64,000 nt of DNA from Pyronema omphalodes (lineage: Eukaryota; Ascomycota; Pezizomycetes; Pezizales; Pyronemataceae). A program made the translations under genes and the position numbers. Numbering within the stretch: the first letter of the stretch is position 1; each line of letters opens with the position of its first letter. Below are positions 1 through 12,736 of this stretch, piece after piece. The notes under the pieces were generated by a model, which saw only the letters and a list, made by a program, of their open reading frames with translations, did no database searches and was not told the DNA's origin. The stretch spans positions 310,001 to 374,000 of the forward strand of contig JAJJXM010000024.1 of assembly GCA_024516155.1 (NCBI GenBank), read 5' to 3'.

Positions 1-1535
1 TTATATACACGCCCTTCCAAGCACTGACCAAGAAGCCAGGAGAATTGCGCTCTGAATTTAGGTGGGCTTAGGAATGTGATAATCTCGTGATGGGATGTAT
101 GACATGACCTGTGCTTTTTACTCCGCCGTGTTTTTCCGTTTCTCAACTCGCGTCTAAGCCATACCATCACAGTCATTTTCGTCGTGTCTAAGTTCTCCTA
201 AGGCCCACATGTGCCCTGTGATAGCTCTTTGGTGGTTCAATATGTCCGGAGGTCCGAGATGAGGCCTGTGATCACCGACTCTCGGACCGCGAGTTCTAAC
301 TGTGTTTACGCCATACGAAACATCGTTTCCTCTGGGCAGGCTAGGCGAGGCCCATTGCAATTAGAATCCCGGAATTGAAGATTTCTTCTGCGGAGCAATG
401 CAGGGCGCGGGTACTGCCGTTATGGTGCAGGCGTCAAATCGAGTCGGATATGATCATCTCCGAGACCTAAAAAATGTACAGATGAGATGAGCTGTTACTT
501 CAACAGAATCAGCACAGTCCGCAATTCGACAGTGTAAAATCGGATCACGGGTTTCTTACCGATGCTCCCATACCAAGATAATTTGCCGATTCTATACGTT
601 GCCGAGTGCTGAGGTCGAAGCGTTGATAGGGTAAGACGATGCCGCGGTATGAAGCGTGAGGGAACGCGATGTGGGGATCACCAAACACGAAAGCTGTGTT
701 AGATGCCGATACCCGAAACCTTCTGGAAAGATTGTACCGAGCTGCGCTATCTGTGAGGCTTGTCCCAACTAGGAGTATTCTAAGTATAACCTGGCTTAGC
801 CATATGCAAGACCAGACGCTAAAGCTCATTGGTTTGAGCCCAACATGCATGCCTGACGAACCTAGCGTTAGCCTGCATATCGAGCTGCTGCGCGACGGGA
901 CGGAAGCGAGGAGACAAAAAAGGGACGGTTCCGCTGAGCGTTCTGAATAAAACGGAAATCGGTTTGACGCATATGAGTAGTGTTGAGGTTGGGAAAGTAA
1001 AGGGACGAAGACGCGTGTCAGTGGCTTGATAACGGATTAATCCGTATGCTCCAAGCTCTGGAACCCAAGCCCGAGCCCAATGATTGAGACAAAAATGTAA
1101 CCGATAGCTTAGTAGTAATTGGTATATTATCGTGGCGGAGCCCGTGTGTTGATACTCAGTTATATAAATCTTCTTGGGTTCTTGGGATTTGACGTGTGTT
1201 ATAGGTATCGCCAGTAGGTAGGCTTGCGGACTGTAAAACGTGTAGGTTCTTGGCCGACTGCTGGATTTGGATCATGTCCCAGAAAACAAAACCTGCACAG
1301 ATAATTCCAAATTTAACTCAGTATATTTCAGCCATGAGCATACATGACCGTTTACTCAACAACGACTTTTCCTTTAACGCCGTATACCTAAACATGATCA
1401 TCCGCATAGTCCTAGTTGTACATCGTGAGATCGTATCCGCCTGAGCATCACGATCATCTCGTCTCACCTATCCTCAAGTACATACCCGCATCGAATATCA
1501 CCATTACCCATGCCTGTAGCTATCAGTAATCACTT
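1..1535. other. no supported gene
   Basis: Short open frames occur on both strands (for example 545-850 minus and 669-950 plus, which overlap each other), but none has a recognisable domain, a signal peptide or a convincing exon chain. No long tandem repeat or terminal inverted repeat was seen. I read this as intergenic or decayed DNA. Confidence 0.4.
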
Positions 1536-1778
1536 TCAGCTCTTTCCAGTTGATGTGCGTCTTGATGTAGGATATCCCTTCTTGGCTCTTGTGTGCCGAA
1601 AAGTCTTCTTCTTACCCCACGTTTCCTTCAGCTCAGCAAGGGTGAAAGGCTGGATCAGCCTACTCGGAACCTTCCCTGCGCCGATCGGTTTCGTAGGTTG
1701 GATGTCGCCAAAGGTATACATTCCGTAGGCGTAACAGAATACCGTCATCCAGTGCTTGCGAGGCGTCCACCAAGTCAT
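1536..1778 (-). CDS. small hypothetical protein, 80 aa
   Basis: Unrecognised. This minus-strand frame starts at an ATG in a fair fungal context (GCAAGATGA). It is rich in Lys, Arg and Thr toward the C-terminus, with a short hydrophobic stretch near residues 11-20. A GTAAGA donor-like site lies inside it, so a short intron is possible. It has no signal peptide and no known motif. It could be a chance frame: the overlapping plus-strand frames are almost as long. Confidence 0.25.
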   Translation of the reverse strand: MTWWTPRKHWMTVFCYAYGMYTFGDIQPTKPIGAGKVPSRLIQPFTLAELKETWGKKKTFRHTRAKKGYPTSRRTSTGKS

Positions 1779-2969
1779 CTTGCCGCGTGGTGAAATGCTG
1801 TGTGCGTCGGGTAACTGTAGGTACTGGAGTACGAGATGGCTTTCTTTGGTTGTATAGTTTCCGTCGTTGATGGGGAAATGACTAAATGGCTAATAATGGC
1901 GTGGTCTGAAGGTATCCGTGATGTGGTTAGAGAGGATGAGAATGACCAACCAGCTCCAGGATGTCGCAAGGCTCAGCTGCAGCGAGAGTGGGTAAATCTG
2001 ACTGGCTAAGCGAGCCTTGATGATGTGTAACGGTCTTGTCAGTGAAAATTGCTCTGATGAAAAATGGTGATTGTGGTGGGCATTGCCGTATTAGAGATGG
2101 TGCTGCGAGGTGAAAGTGGGGTGGTGACGGTGACAGGTGGTTTTGGTAGTGCTCCACGGGGGATGGCTCCACCACGCTAGGCTGGCATCCTAATAATATC
2201 ATCCATGAATTAATTATTTTTATTTTATATCAAATATATATCAAATAAATACAAAACATTAGTCGTATCAATATGTTTATCTATCTGCGAGTGGTGGATA
2301 CACGCGAAACATTGGGCTACGCATGAAATTTCAAACAACGCTGTGTCGCCGTTCAGTGACCCCGAGAACTTCAACTCCAATCGTTACTAAGAAATACGGG
2401 CACAGCCGGGTCTCGGCTGACTCTATACTTTCTCGGAATACCCACATGTTTCGTTCCTGCTTTCTACTTCTACCTACCTCAACTTCCACTTCTACGTTTT
2501 GGTTTCAACGAACACAACAATAACGAGAGAGTCGTGAAGGGGGCGCCGACATGGCGATTAAATACGCGATGTTTGGTAAAATTCCTTGTTCTTTCCCGGT
2601 TGTTCGACTAACTAATGGATTATTTCCATAGAATGTTGTACCACTCGGTTGTATTTCATCCGCCAGTCCTGTCTTTTTTGACTTGGACATAAATTACGTA
2701 CTCCAACCTTCCAGCGATCTATGAAAGTGGCAGGGTGACACAATAATGTGAAGGTGTTGCGGCGTATGGAGTAAGATATTAATATCACGCAGTACATGCC
2801 AGCGATATGTATACCTACAACAATGTACTTTCTGCGGGGTAAGCGCCCAGCTGAACGCTCTGAAAGTACAGTGGGCTGAGCACCATCATGACTCTCGAGC
2901 CCAACCATCAAGCAGAGTCTACGTGTTATCAGCAACTATCGTCGTTTCATCAACATCTACAGTCTTCGA
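1779..2969. other. intergenic, upstream of the NACHT gene
   Basis: No supported gene. An AT-rich stretch lies at about 2200-2290. The stretch just before 2970 would hold the promoter of the receptor gene; no canonical TATA box stood out. Confidence 0.4.
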
Positions 2970-2981
2970 TTGTTTCCAACT

Positions 2982-5900
2982 ATGGCCTCCGAACAACCTA
3001 ATCATCAAGGCTCCGATGACGCAAAATCTTTGCCGAAGCGCCGTACCTATAGATTGTCCGAGATACCTCCTGATATAACCCGTAGCAAGTTATGCGAATT
3101 CCTAGATTCTCTACAAGCCGGGACGGGCCTTACTGAAGGGAACTCTAAGGTTTTTTCCTTGGCTACATATGGCTCTTGGCAGGTTGCGACGGTCTCGTTC
3201 GATACAATACCGGATGAGTGCGAGACATGCGTGCCAGGTCGTCAAGTACATCTACGTCTATCGAAGAGACAAGTTAATGGACGAGCAATTTCAATTTCTG
3301 TTACCATCGACTGTGACTTTTATAGTATGACGCCACTATATGAGCCTGCCGATACGACTGCTAGATATGAGTAAGTATCTTGGACATGTACCCGGTACGA
3401 AAGATGATTTACGTGGCATGCTAACTGATACAATCCAGCATTATTGCGGTTACAGGGCTTTCAGCGCACGCTTTCGGATCGTGGAGATCACCAGATAAAG
3501 CCGACAGGATGTGGTTGCGGGACTTTCTGCCCCGAGACTTCCCCGATATCCGAGTAATCACTTGGGGTTACTATTCCAGCATTCTGGATGCCAGAAGCAC
3601 AACTTCTATTGCCGCAATATCTAGGGATTTTCTCGAAGACGTAAAACAAGTGAGAGCAAAAGAGGTAACTGTCCACCGTATTTTCCTGTGCTTGTTAATA
3701 GTGCATCATGATATGTATGCTTACACCAAACGATCTTAGACCGGGTATCGACCTTTGATACTTATTGGACATAGTCTTGGGGGGTTAGTTCTACAAAAAG
3801 TGAGTCTGAAATCTATGTATATTCGGACTAAGAGTTTCGGATATTAAAGCGGCTCTCAGGCCCTAGTAGATGCCAGTAAAAGCAATTCTGAGGAGGAAAA
3901 AGCCTTTCATCAATCGTGCGTTGCAATGTTGTTATTTGGGGTGCCTAATCAAGGCCTTGACCCCAGGAGTATCGAAACCTTGGTACTGGGGAATAGAAAT
4001 GAGCACTTTCTCCGAGATTTGGGCACCGGCTCCGATTATCTCTTTGAGCTTCAGAAGGATTTTGGGATTTGTCACGAAAGCATGAACAACTGTACAATTG
4101 TGTCTTTTTACGAAAGCAAAGATACAAGAACCGTCGAGGTAAGTTATGTCAAATCTTATGAAACAAAATGAATTTCAATGACGAAAAGCAACTGACATAC
4201 GAAAGACCTTTCCAAATGGTGAAGCGAAGCGTTCCGGGACGCCAATCCGTATGGTACCTCGACAATCGGCAGTATGCCCTGTATCGAAGCCTCACAATAT
4301 ATTTCAAATTTGCGCAGACCATTCCAAGATGGTTAAGTTTCAGTCTCATTCAGACGAGCACTACCTGCGAGTTGTGACCAAGATCAAGGAAATCACAGAA
4401 TCTTATGGGATACTTGGAGTTCGGCAGGGATTGAAAGGTGGCTGTGCAGAAATCGTTGAAAGATTTATCAGCTAATATGCCGCAGATGATGAGATGTCGC
4501 GAATAATGTCTTGGATATCACCTCTAGAACCCTACAAGAGACATCACGACATCCGAAAGGATCGACTCGAAGGCACCGGCGATTGGTTTCTACTTTCATC
4601 GGCATTCCAACAATGGAGGGACAACGTATCTCAAGAGAAGGTCCTTAGTTCCGTTCTAGCATGTTCTGGAGTGCCGGGTGCAGGCAAATCCGTCATCTGG
4701 TGTGTTGATGTCGAGTCTTCCACCGGTTGAAACCAACTGACAGTAAATCACACAGTTCCCTCGTGGTCGATCATCTGAACGATACGTTCTCGTCAGAGGA
4801 AAACATTTGTGTGGCCTGCCTATATTGTGATTATCACGACGACAAGATCCAAACTCCGGAGAAAATGATTGGCGTGCTTCTGAAGCAAGTCATAGCAAGA
4901 CTCAACAGGTCGGGTTCATTGCGTCCTGATACCGTCACAACATTGAGAGAGCATCTCAATGAACAGAGGAACGTCGGTCTAGCAGAAGGATGTCGATTGT
5001 TAGGGGACATTGTCAAGCAACTGCAGCGGTTCTACGTGTGCATTGATGCGTTAGACGAGCCCAACGAAAATCACCGCCAAGATCTTATAGAAGCCCTAGC
5101 ATGGGTTGCGAGTGACTGTGGACAACCTGGTCTAATCCACATTTTCTTCACTACAAGACCACATATCAAGTGGCAGGAACTCATAGAACGAAATCCCGCA
5201 CTCGGTTCTATGGACCACGTTGTTTTAGAGGCACATCAGGAGGATATCAGGAAATATGTTTTGCATAAGATAGCCAGGGATGGGAATCCGAAATGTATGA
5301 ATGACGAGCTCAAAAGCGAAATTCTGGGGAGGATTATGGAAACATGTGACCGGATGTGAGTATCCAAGAGATTTATTAGTATAGCAGCCCTGATCCCAGA
5401 TCTATCACATGCACGTCCATTTACAAGCGATAGTGTCGAACTCAATAGCTAACACCTGGCTTAAACTCAGGTTTCTACTCCCAAGACTGCAAATACAAAC
5501 TGTGTTGAACCAAACAACTATCAGCAAAAGACGTAGGGCACTTTCCAGCATGCCTGTCAAACTCGAAACGGCTTTCGCTAGTACAATTAGTAGGATCAAG
5601 AACCAGGGAAACGAGCGATCCAAACAAGCCATGGACGTTTTGAAGTGGACTTATCTCGCAGAACGCCCATTAACCGTCGAGGAGTTACGCCATGCCCTTT
5701 CGGTTGAGATTGATCCCAGCAAAATTCGACCTGGATATCTGCCAATAGAATACAATGAGACACTAGACTGGGACAACTTTCCATCGGAGGAATCCCTGAT
5801 CGACTGGTGCCTTGGTCTGATCATAATTGATAAAGAGACGTCAACTCTGCGATTGGTTCATAAATCTCTTCATGATTACCTGACTCAGTTGTATGAGGAC

Positions 5901-7889
5901 GGTGAAATATTCCCGAATGGCCATACAGAGATTGCGTTGACATGCTTACAATACATGCTCTTCAACGACGATAAACACAAAATGGACGCGAAGCAAACAA
6001 AGGTCAGTCGAGATATTAAGAATCAACGCCGACAAGTGTTCCGCCTTCTCGATTATGCCACCGATAACTTCGGGAAGCACTTACGTGATCAGAGTGAAGG
6101 TACAGCCGATATGATCCATGCGCTCTTTCCAGACAAAATCAATCTCAATTGTATTTCGACAGGCCTACGTTCGGGATTCCTATCGTATTTCCGTTCGTTT
6201 TTCTTGGACAGCGACTTTTATGAACATGAATACATTCCTTCCAACCAAATACATCTTCGCTTACAATTTGCCATCAGCTATGGTTTAGACAAGGTTTTCA
6301 ATACCCTCCTCGAGGGGCCGGGCCAGATAATCGATTATAACACCACGTTGGGTGGTAGTACAATGTTGCTCCAGGCATCTTGTGTGGGGAGCGTGGAAAT
6401 CGTGCGCGTGCTGTTAACTAAGAGTGTTGATGTCAACCTGGAAGATGGCAATGGTCAAACACCGCTGTTGTGGGCATCCCTATGTGGTCATGAATCCGTT
6501 GTGAAGCTACTCCTTCAGGCAGAGGGTGTCGATATCAACTCGAAGAACAAATCAGGCTTGACTGCATTGGAAATAGCAACCGAAGAGGGCGATGACTCAA
6601 TTGTAAAGCTGCTCCTCGAGGCGGACGGTATTGACATCAACTTGAACGACAGACATGGCTGGAATCCATTATTAATAGCATCCGCAGATTCCAGAGACTC
6701 AATTGTAAGGCTACTCCTGCAGGCAGACGGTATTGACATCAACTCGAAGGACGAAGAAGGCCGGACTGCATTGGCAATAGCATCCGCAGGTGGCACAGAC
6801 TCAATTGTAGAGCTGCTCCTCCAGGCGGACGGTATTGACATCAACTTGAAGGACAAAAAAGACAAGACTGCATTATCCAGGGCATGCAAAGGCGGTCATG
6901 ATTCAGTTGTGCAGCTGCTGCTCCAGGCAGACGGTATTGATATCAACTCGAAGGACAACAAAGGCCGGACTGCACTGTTAAGGGCATGCGAACGCGGCCA
7001 TGATTCAGTCGTGCAGATGCTCCTCCGGTTAGGTGATATAGACATCAATTCGACGGACATAGAAGGCAGGACTGCATTGTCATCGGCATCCATATACGGC
7101 CGCGATTCAATTGTGAAGCTCCTCCTCCAGGTAGACGGTATCGACATCAACTCGAAGGACAAAGAAGGCCGGACTGCACTGTTAAGGGCATCTGAATGGG
7201 GCAATGAGAAAGTTGTCAAGCTGTTGCTCCAGGAAGGTAGTATAGACATCCACGTCAAGGATGATGAAGGCCAAACTGCATTATCGGTAGCATTGATTTA
7301 CGGCTATGATGCAATTGTGAGGCTGCTTCTTCCATCTGACGCAACCGACATCAACGTCAAGGACGAGGTAGGCATGACCGCCTTGTCAAAGGCTTCCACA
7401 AGGGGCCAAGATGCAATTGTCAAGCTGCTCCTCCAGGTGTGCGGAACGGATTTCAACTCGAAGGACAAGTATCACCGGAGTGCGTTATCATTAGCATCCG
7501 CAAATGGCCATTATTCAGTTGTGAAGCTCCTCCTCCAGGTAGACGGTATCGATATCAACTCCAAGGACCATGGTGGCGAGACAGCTTTGTCATGGGCAGC
7601 TATTAATGGTCACGCTGCAGTAGTGCAGCTGCTTATCCAGGCAGACGGCATCGATATCAATTTAAAAAACGTTGATGGCTGTACCGCATTGTCATGGGCA
7701 GCTATCAATGGCCACGATGCAGTAGTGCAGCTTCTTATCCAGGCAGACGGTATCGATATCAACGCAAACAACGAGGATGGCTGTACCGCATTATCACTAG
7801 CATACCAATATAGCCATAAAAACGTTGTGAAGATGCTCCTCGAAGCCGGCGCCTCGAATGAACGCAGAACTGGAGCTTCATCAGGTTAG
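2982..7889 (+). CDS. NOD-like receptor: alpha/beta-hydrolase, NACHT and ankyrin-repeat protein
   Basis: Putative cytosolic signalling ATPase of the fungal NLR type, a group linked to heterokaryon incompatibility and non-self recognition. Eight exons keep one frame: 2982-3370, 3439-3664, 3740-3799, 3860-4138, 4206-4437, 4486-4699, 4756-5355, 5471-7889, giving about 1472 aa (an ATG at 2970 would add 4). In order: an N-terminal region of about 130 residues; a serine-esterase-like hydrolase domain (VTGLSAHAFGSW, then nucleophile motif GHSLGG near 215-220); NACHT with P-loop GVPGAGKS near 457-464, Walker B YVCIDALDE near 560 and FFTTRPH; a winged-helix motif RLVHKSLHDYL near 790-805; then 15 ankyrin repeats of exactly 34 residues (about 955-1465) ending just before the stop. 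The repeats are unusually alike (DGIDINSKD, KLLLQ recur). All seven introns have GT-AG ends and several have CTAAC/CTGAC branch sites. I saw no stop or frameshift. The domain calls are strong; the short exons 3 and 5 are the least certain. Confidence 0.85.
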
Positions 7890-8267
7890 ACTCGGCCGTA
7901 TGGCGACATTTAATGGGGTAGGGAATTACTTACTCATTGCTAAAATGAATTTGTGGGAGGAAGATGGACGCTATCTTTACCTAGTCGTATTTCTTTTTGT
8001 CAGCTCAGCTTTTTCTATATTGTGCGCCATCTGTGTTCCATTGGTTGGCTTTCTTGATAATCCTCGGGTATTGATGAGAAGGAATTAGGCAAGGATGAAT
8101 GAAGACGAGGTTTATGGCAGAATGTTTTGTTCTGGTCTCTTATTTTAGCCGGGGAAGTGATTATTGTTTATTCTATGATTAAGGAATGTCGAGTGGATTA
8201 CTTTTTTTTGTTCTCCTTTTACGAGATCATGATGTGATCTTATTTGTCTTTCTTTACGTTTTTAGGG

Positions 8268-8404
8268 CTCGGTGTGTCATGGTGGTGAAATTATAGGAGG
8301 TGCTGCTTTGTGAATCGGGCTGTCAACAGAAGTCCCCCAAATGATGATCGGTCGATTATAGCAGGACTTTCTAAGATCCCGCATAACTGCTGGTTATCTC
8401 TGTT
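8268..8404 (+). repeat. diverged direct repeat, copy 1
   Basis: Matches 9182-9313 with substitutions and small gaps. Shared blocks include GGTGAAATT, TTGTGAAT, TGTCAACA, ATCGGTCGA and ATAGCAG in the same order. It ends about 900 bases before copy 2, which sits just past the 3' end of the secreted-protein gene at 9436-10118. Confidence 0.6.
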
Positions 8405-9181
8405 TCCTTGAGTTGTCCTTTTTCGATGTTCGATATCCTAGCTTAAAATGGCGACAGAAGTGTGAAGAAAAAGACGAAAAGAAAAAAAAAGAATAGATAA
8501 ACAGGACATATCAAAATAGATATATCAGTTATCTACCCACCAGGGGTATTGAACGGTAATCTGCTTACTGAAAAAAAAAAATGAACAAGCAGACATGGCT
8601 GTCATACCTGTCTTCGGCACTTTTGTACCTGCACCTGGTAAGTATGATTCAAAAACGTACTCCAGGTAGAGAATAATAGATCATCAGAACAATCATACCT
8701 AAGAAGCAGAAAACATCGCAGAAGTTAGATATAAAGCAAAATATCAAACATTTGGATGATGGGAAAGTTGATGAATAAAAAAAAGAAAGCCAACGGCGCT
8801 TCTATGACGACGGAATGGGTCCCTTGAATTGCCGCCCTCCGGTGAGCTTGCTCCCATATCGATATACAGAATAGGAGAAATTGCGAAAATATGAAGGAAT
8901 GGGTTGAGAAATGCGAGACACGATAGGTTGTAAATGACTGGGTGGGTTGAAAGGGTTCGGGATGAAGAATTTCCCATGTCTTTATAGAGCCAGATGGAAC
9001 ATAACTTGAGAAATAGGATGTGGTGGATATAACAGCCGTAGAGATCTTTTCTTCCATCAATAGATAGGGAGCCGAGGGGGGGAGGGGGGGGACCAAAGCA
9101 TAAACGCGAAATTTTTCGGTTTTTCTAGCTTAACCTCGAGACTAATGATACCTTGAAGTAATTCTAGGACCTTTTGCGCTC

Positions 9182-9313
9182 TGCGTGACATCATGGCGGT
9201 GAAATTGCATAGAGTGATACCTTGTGAATAAGGTTGTCAACAAAGCCAACGCAATCAGTTATCGGTCGACCATAGCAGCTCCTGCATTATCTCATCGGTT
9301 ATTGGTTTTTTTT
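9182..9313 (+). repeat. diverged direct repeat, copy 2
   Basis: Second copy of the 8268-8404 repeat. It lies directly downstream of the minus-strand secreted-protein gene whose stop codon is at 9436, so copy 1 may be the 3' flank of a lost paralogue. Confidence 0.6.
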
Positions 9314-9435
9314 GAAAATGGAATCTGACCATTTGTTTCACATAATTATTTATAGATATGATGCATTTAATACGTATTTCATAGTTCCAAGTAACTTGAG
9401 TCCTACCCATGTAGCCTTGCTCTTCACAGCCAGTG

Positions 9436-10118
9436 TCAAAGACCACTACAATTTTTGTTACATTTATAACTTGAAATCTGGTCATTATGTTCCGGACTAA
9501 GTTGCCTACAATACAAAAATATGAAACACATCAGCATTACCAGTCATAAAACCCCAAAATATCACGGAAGGAAATGTTAAATGAGGAAGTGTTACATACC
9601 CATGTGACCTATTCTGCGCTTCAAAAAGTTTATCTTTACAGTCATGGTTTCTGTAAAATGCACAGCATTTCGCTTGGACTCTGTAACTCGTGATTCTGTT
9701 ATGGAGATTCAAATACATTAGCTCTTCTGCTCCTCCTTCTCTTTTTCCATGCTATTGAGTATTCTCGTTATGTCGAGAAAAATGAAAAAAAAAAAAAAAA
9801 CGAAAAAACAAATGCAGGGGAAGAGAGAAGTAAACCACCAGTGCTTAGTACTTACGAATTATCCCAGACTCCAAAAAGGTTTTGACATTGAAGAAAAGGT
9901 GGAGATTGGTATTGACACCATTCTCGGGGCAGGTAATCTTTTGCGCGGCAGTATTCCAAGTATGGGAATTGTTGTGATATTGATGTATCTTCGGTAGTTT
10001 TGATGGTTCGTGCAGCTGCGGTGGTCCCTTCGCCGGGAGAGTGTGGTTGTGCAGGAAGACCTACGACTGCTAATGGCATGCAGGCGATAAAAAGAGATTG
10101 GAGGAGAAAGCGGTACAT
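9436..10118 (-). CDS. secreted cysteine-rich protein, beta/gamma-crystallin-like family, member 1
   Basis: Small secreted protein, about 142 aa, read from exons 10118-9856, 9695-9600 and 9505-9436 (minus strand; both introns phase 2, first donor GTAAGT, second GTATGT). The N-terminus MYRFLLQSLFIACMPLAVVG is a signal peptide. The mature part has cysteines in the order C-x8-C-x9-C, a CC-AF-Y block, a DC, then a final C followed by another C. Exon borders and spacing match the divergent neighbour at 11476-12106: exon 2 begins S-x-x-S-Y in both, and exon 3 begins x-L-S-P-(E/D)-x-(N/D)-D and reaches a Cys. A two-Greek-key fold is inferred from the family pattern only. Function unknown; effector or antimicrobial roles are both possible. 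The hydrophobic start and intron conservation argue for a live gene. Confidence 0.7.
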
Positions 10119-11475
10119 TTTGGGATTGATATTATTTTTCCGGGATTCTGCTTTAATTCCAGTGACTATCGACGCAGAATCGTCGTCCGCTATTCTTCAT
10201 CTTTTATATAGATTTCTTTGTCCTCAACCCAACCATCAAGCGGTATAATGTAACATGTATCGTGTTATCCAAGTGGCAAAGTGTTCCCATATCATGACAA
10301 GTTCTACATCTTAAGTTGTATAGCATCATGTCGTCAACGATATCAGTCTCACAGGAACTGAATCAAAACCACGGTTGTACTGAAGGTCATATTCTTCTTG
10401 AGCACAAGCACAAGCGCCGATGTAACAACGGTGGCAGAAAAATAAAGTTTAGTCTTTAGCCTGTGTACGATAATGGTTCAATTTTGCACAACGAAAGTGA
10501 TGCGATACACGGAAAGAGGCATGATGTATATCTACAGTCGATGCATGAATTTTGAAGGATGTATGTAGTATGTAGACGCTGAAGTTTATATATAGATAGA
10601 TCATTTGTGCAAGCGTCTTTCAGTGGCAGTGTAAGTGATGTTCAGCTGCTCAGAAAAATGGCCAAGCCCCCTGGACACCGCAAAAACACGATCATCGGTG
10701 TTATATACATAATGCACGGTCCATACAACAATATGAACTTGAAAAGATAGAAATAATTGATGCAATAATGGGAATTAAAATTCTTTATTAATTGTTATAA
10801 TACATAACTTAAGCAGCATAAGTTCAAGTTATCCGTAAATTGGCTGAACTTGAGACAGTTCATTAATATCCTGCAGCCCATCCCATTCTTTTCTGTACCA
10901 GACTAATAATAGGCGTCGCAATCTTAGATCATCGGTTTGCTTATCTAGTTTCAACCCTGAAGGCTTGAATAATTGGACGTTGAATTATGCTTATTGGCTG
11001 ATGAGCAGCGACAACATGGCGCTTGGAAATGTGAAGACCGACACACCATGACACTGGTTGACCTAGAACCAACTCGGGTGCATGCTATATCACTATTGTC
11101 AGTATATAAACCATCTTGACATTCTTACAAGCCCAGATTGAACCATCCTGAATTTCCCACGCAAAAGTTCACTAACGAAGATGCGCCGGCTATAGTGATT
11201 TTACATAATTCTATGTGCTATTACCATCCACCACCCTACTAGTCGAACCGTCGTATGACCAGCTAAAATTTCCTAGAAAAGGATCCGTTATATGTAATTG
11301 AATATTTCTCAACTGAGTCGTAGTCAGACGCAGTAATCAGCTTCGGGTACCTTCGACACTAACTTCCCACCAGTTGACACTCAGAGACGTTACACCACTA
11401 GCACTTCCACATTCCAGAGGGGATCTTCCGATATTCAAGAACGATTTTCACCAATCAAATCCCCAACCTCACATA
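10119..11475. other. intergenic between two divergent secreted-protein genes
   Basis: This stretch of about 1.36 kb separates the minus-strand gene ending upstream from the plus-strand gene at 11476, so it would carry both promoters. A TATATAAA sequence lies near 11103. No other gene was seen. Confidence 0.45.
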
Positions 11476-12106
11476 ATGAAGATCTTTCATATCCTCCTTC
11501 TCCTACCATTAACTTTCGCACATCCCGTATCTATACCAACCCTAGCCATGAAGCCTCTCGTCATTCGCTCCGAAGCCCAATCATCCATCTCGAACCAATC
11601 CCAAAACAACATCAAACCAGCCGCCATACGGATGGCCGCACTAGATATCAAAGTTGAGATATGTATTGACGCCGACTATGCACGTTGTCAAAATGGAGTT
11701 GCGGTACCACGGGTCTGTTATAACCTTGGTGGGCTATTTGATAAATCGTGAGTTGTCTCTTCATCTTATCATTCGTCCACTTTTGGCGGCGTGTCTTTTT
11801 GATTTACATTTTTTTATTAGTGTTTGAGGAAGGGACGATGGATTGACTAACGGATTATGATTGTTCGGTATATGGTTGTAGGGTTTCCAGCTATACCGTT
11901 TACTCAGGGCCTGGATGTTGTGCTTTCTTTGATTCACAAGATTGTCGGGGGGGTCTTATGTCTGTCGCGAGGAATCAGGGACAGAGGTATGTGTTATGAC
12001 GTGGTTTCTGATGAATGATGGATGTTTACTGATGGTTTGTAACAGTCGCCTTAGTCCTGATTTCGATGATAAGATACGAAGCTTTGTGTGCTGGACACGG
12101 TGTTGA
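11476..12106 (+). CDS. secreted cysteine-rich protein, beta/gamma-crystallin-like family, member 2
   Basis: About 145 aa from exons 11476-11747, 11882-11986 and 12046-12106; both introns are phase 2 with donors GTGAGT and GTATGT. MKIFHILLLLPLTFAHPVSI is a signal peptide; a longer in-frame start at 11374 would put it inside, so the ATG at 11476 is preferred. The mature part has C-x7-C-x9-C-(Y)NL, then S-S-Y, CC-AFF, DCRGG and a C-terminal FDDKIRSFVC. It is a paralogue of the divergent gene at 9436-10118 and more distantly of 38038 and 42138: the order C..C..C, S-S-(F/Y), G-x-x-C, (D/N)C and F-(D/N)-D-(K/R)-I-x-(S/A)-F-x-C is common to those. Extracellular role unknown. Confidence 0.75.
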
Positions 12107-12736
12107 GTCTACCGAGGATGGTGGGGTGGTAAGATTTATGTGCGTTCAGTCATTGAGAATCACGTGGGGGAAGTCTGCAAGCGTAAAGTACATTACTATT
12201 TCTGGCCATGATTAATAGCAATGTGATTTCACCTTATTGACATTCAAAAGATTGCCATGTGGCGTAATACTCAAGTTCTTCCTCAACGACTAGTCGAATC
12301 GATATCAACAAGGGTTCCAACTGTCGCATGCACGTAATAAATGATATTCAACGTTCTTCTATGTTGTAGATGGTTGTAGATATCTATAAAAACCCATCTG
12401 CACTCGGCGTGTGTCAGGGGATTAACAAAAAAAAAATAAAGGCGCGTGATGAACTGTCTAAATTTGTGAAACTATCTCGCTGATCACATAAACAAAACCC
12501 ATAATCGATTATAGACTCATTTTCATCATGAGAAAACCCTCCTGATTTCCGCCAGAACTTCCAGCACCTCGCACATTCTCTCCCCCCGCCGCCATCTTAT
12601 CCTCCATATCTCGTAACATACAGTGTCCACTGCGTTTCCATTCCCCACGTTCCTTCCGTTGCAACCCGCCCTAATGACGTCCTTCCGCCGTTGCTCTTAT
12701 AAGGCTCTATACATAATATAGTACTGCAACATCACA
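12107..12736. other. intergenic
   Basis: No gene seen. A run of A lies near 12428-12437. The stretch lies between the secreted-protein gene and the tRNA gene. Confidence 0.4.

Larger units (their letters stand above)
7890..9435. other. intergenic with a diverged direct repeat
   Basis: No supported gene. The stretch holds several A and T runs and a G run near 9077-9091. About 130 bases at 8268-8404 recur in diverged form at 9182-9313 (listed separately). Confidence 0.45.

Noticed and set aside
6515..7258. Two minus-strand frames (124 and 120 codons) across the ankyrin repeats
   Set aside because: They mirror the repeat units of the sense gene and show the same repeats in antisense.
7858..8088. 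76-aa frame with a membrane-like segment overlapping the end of the NACHT-ankyrin gene
   Set aside because: It overlaps the last coding exon in another frame and no splice pair links it to the receptor; it is more likely in the 3' untranslated region.
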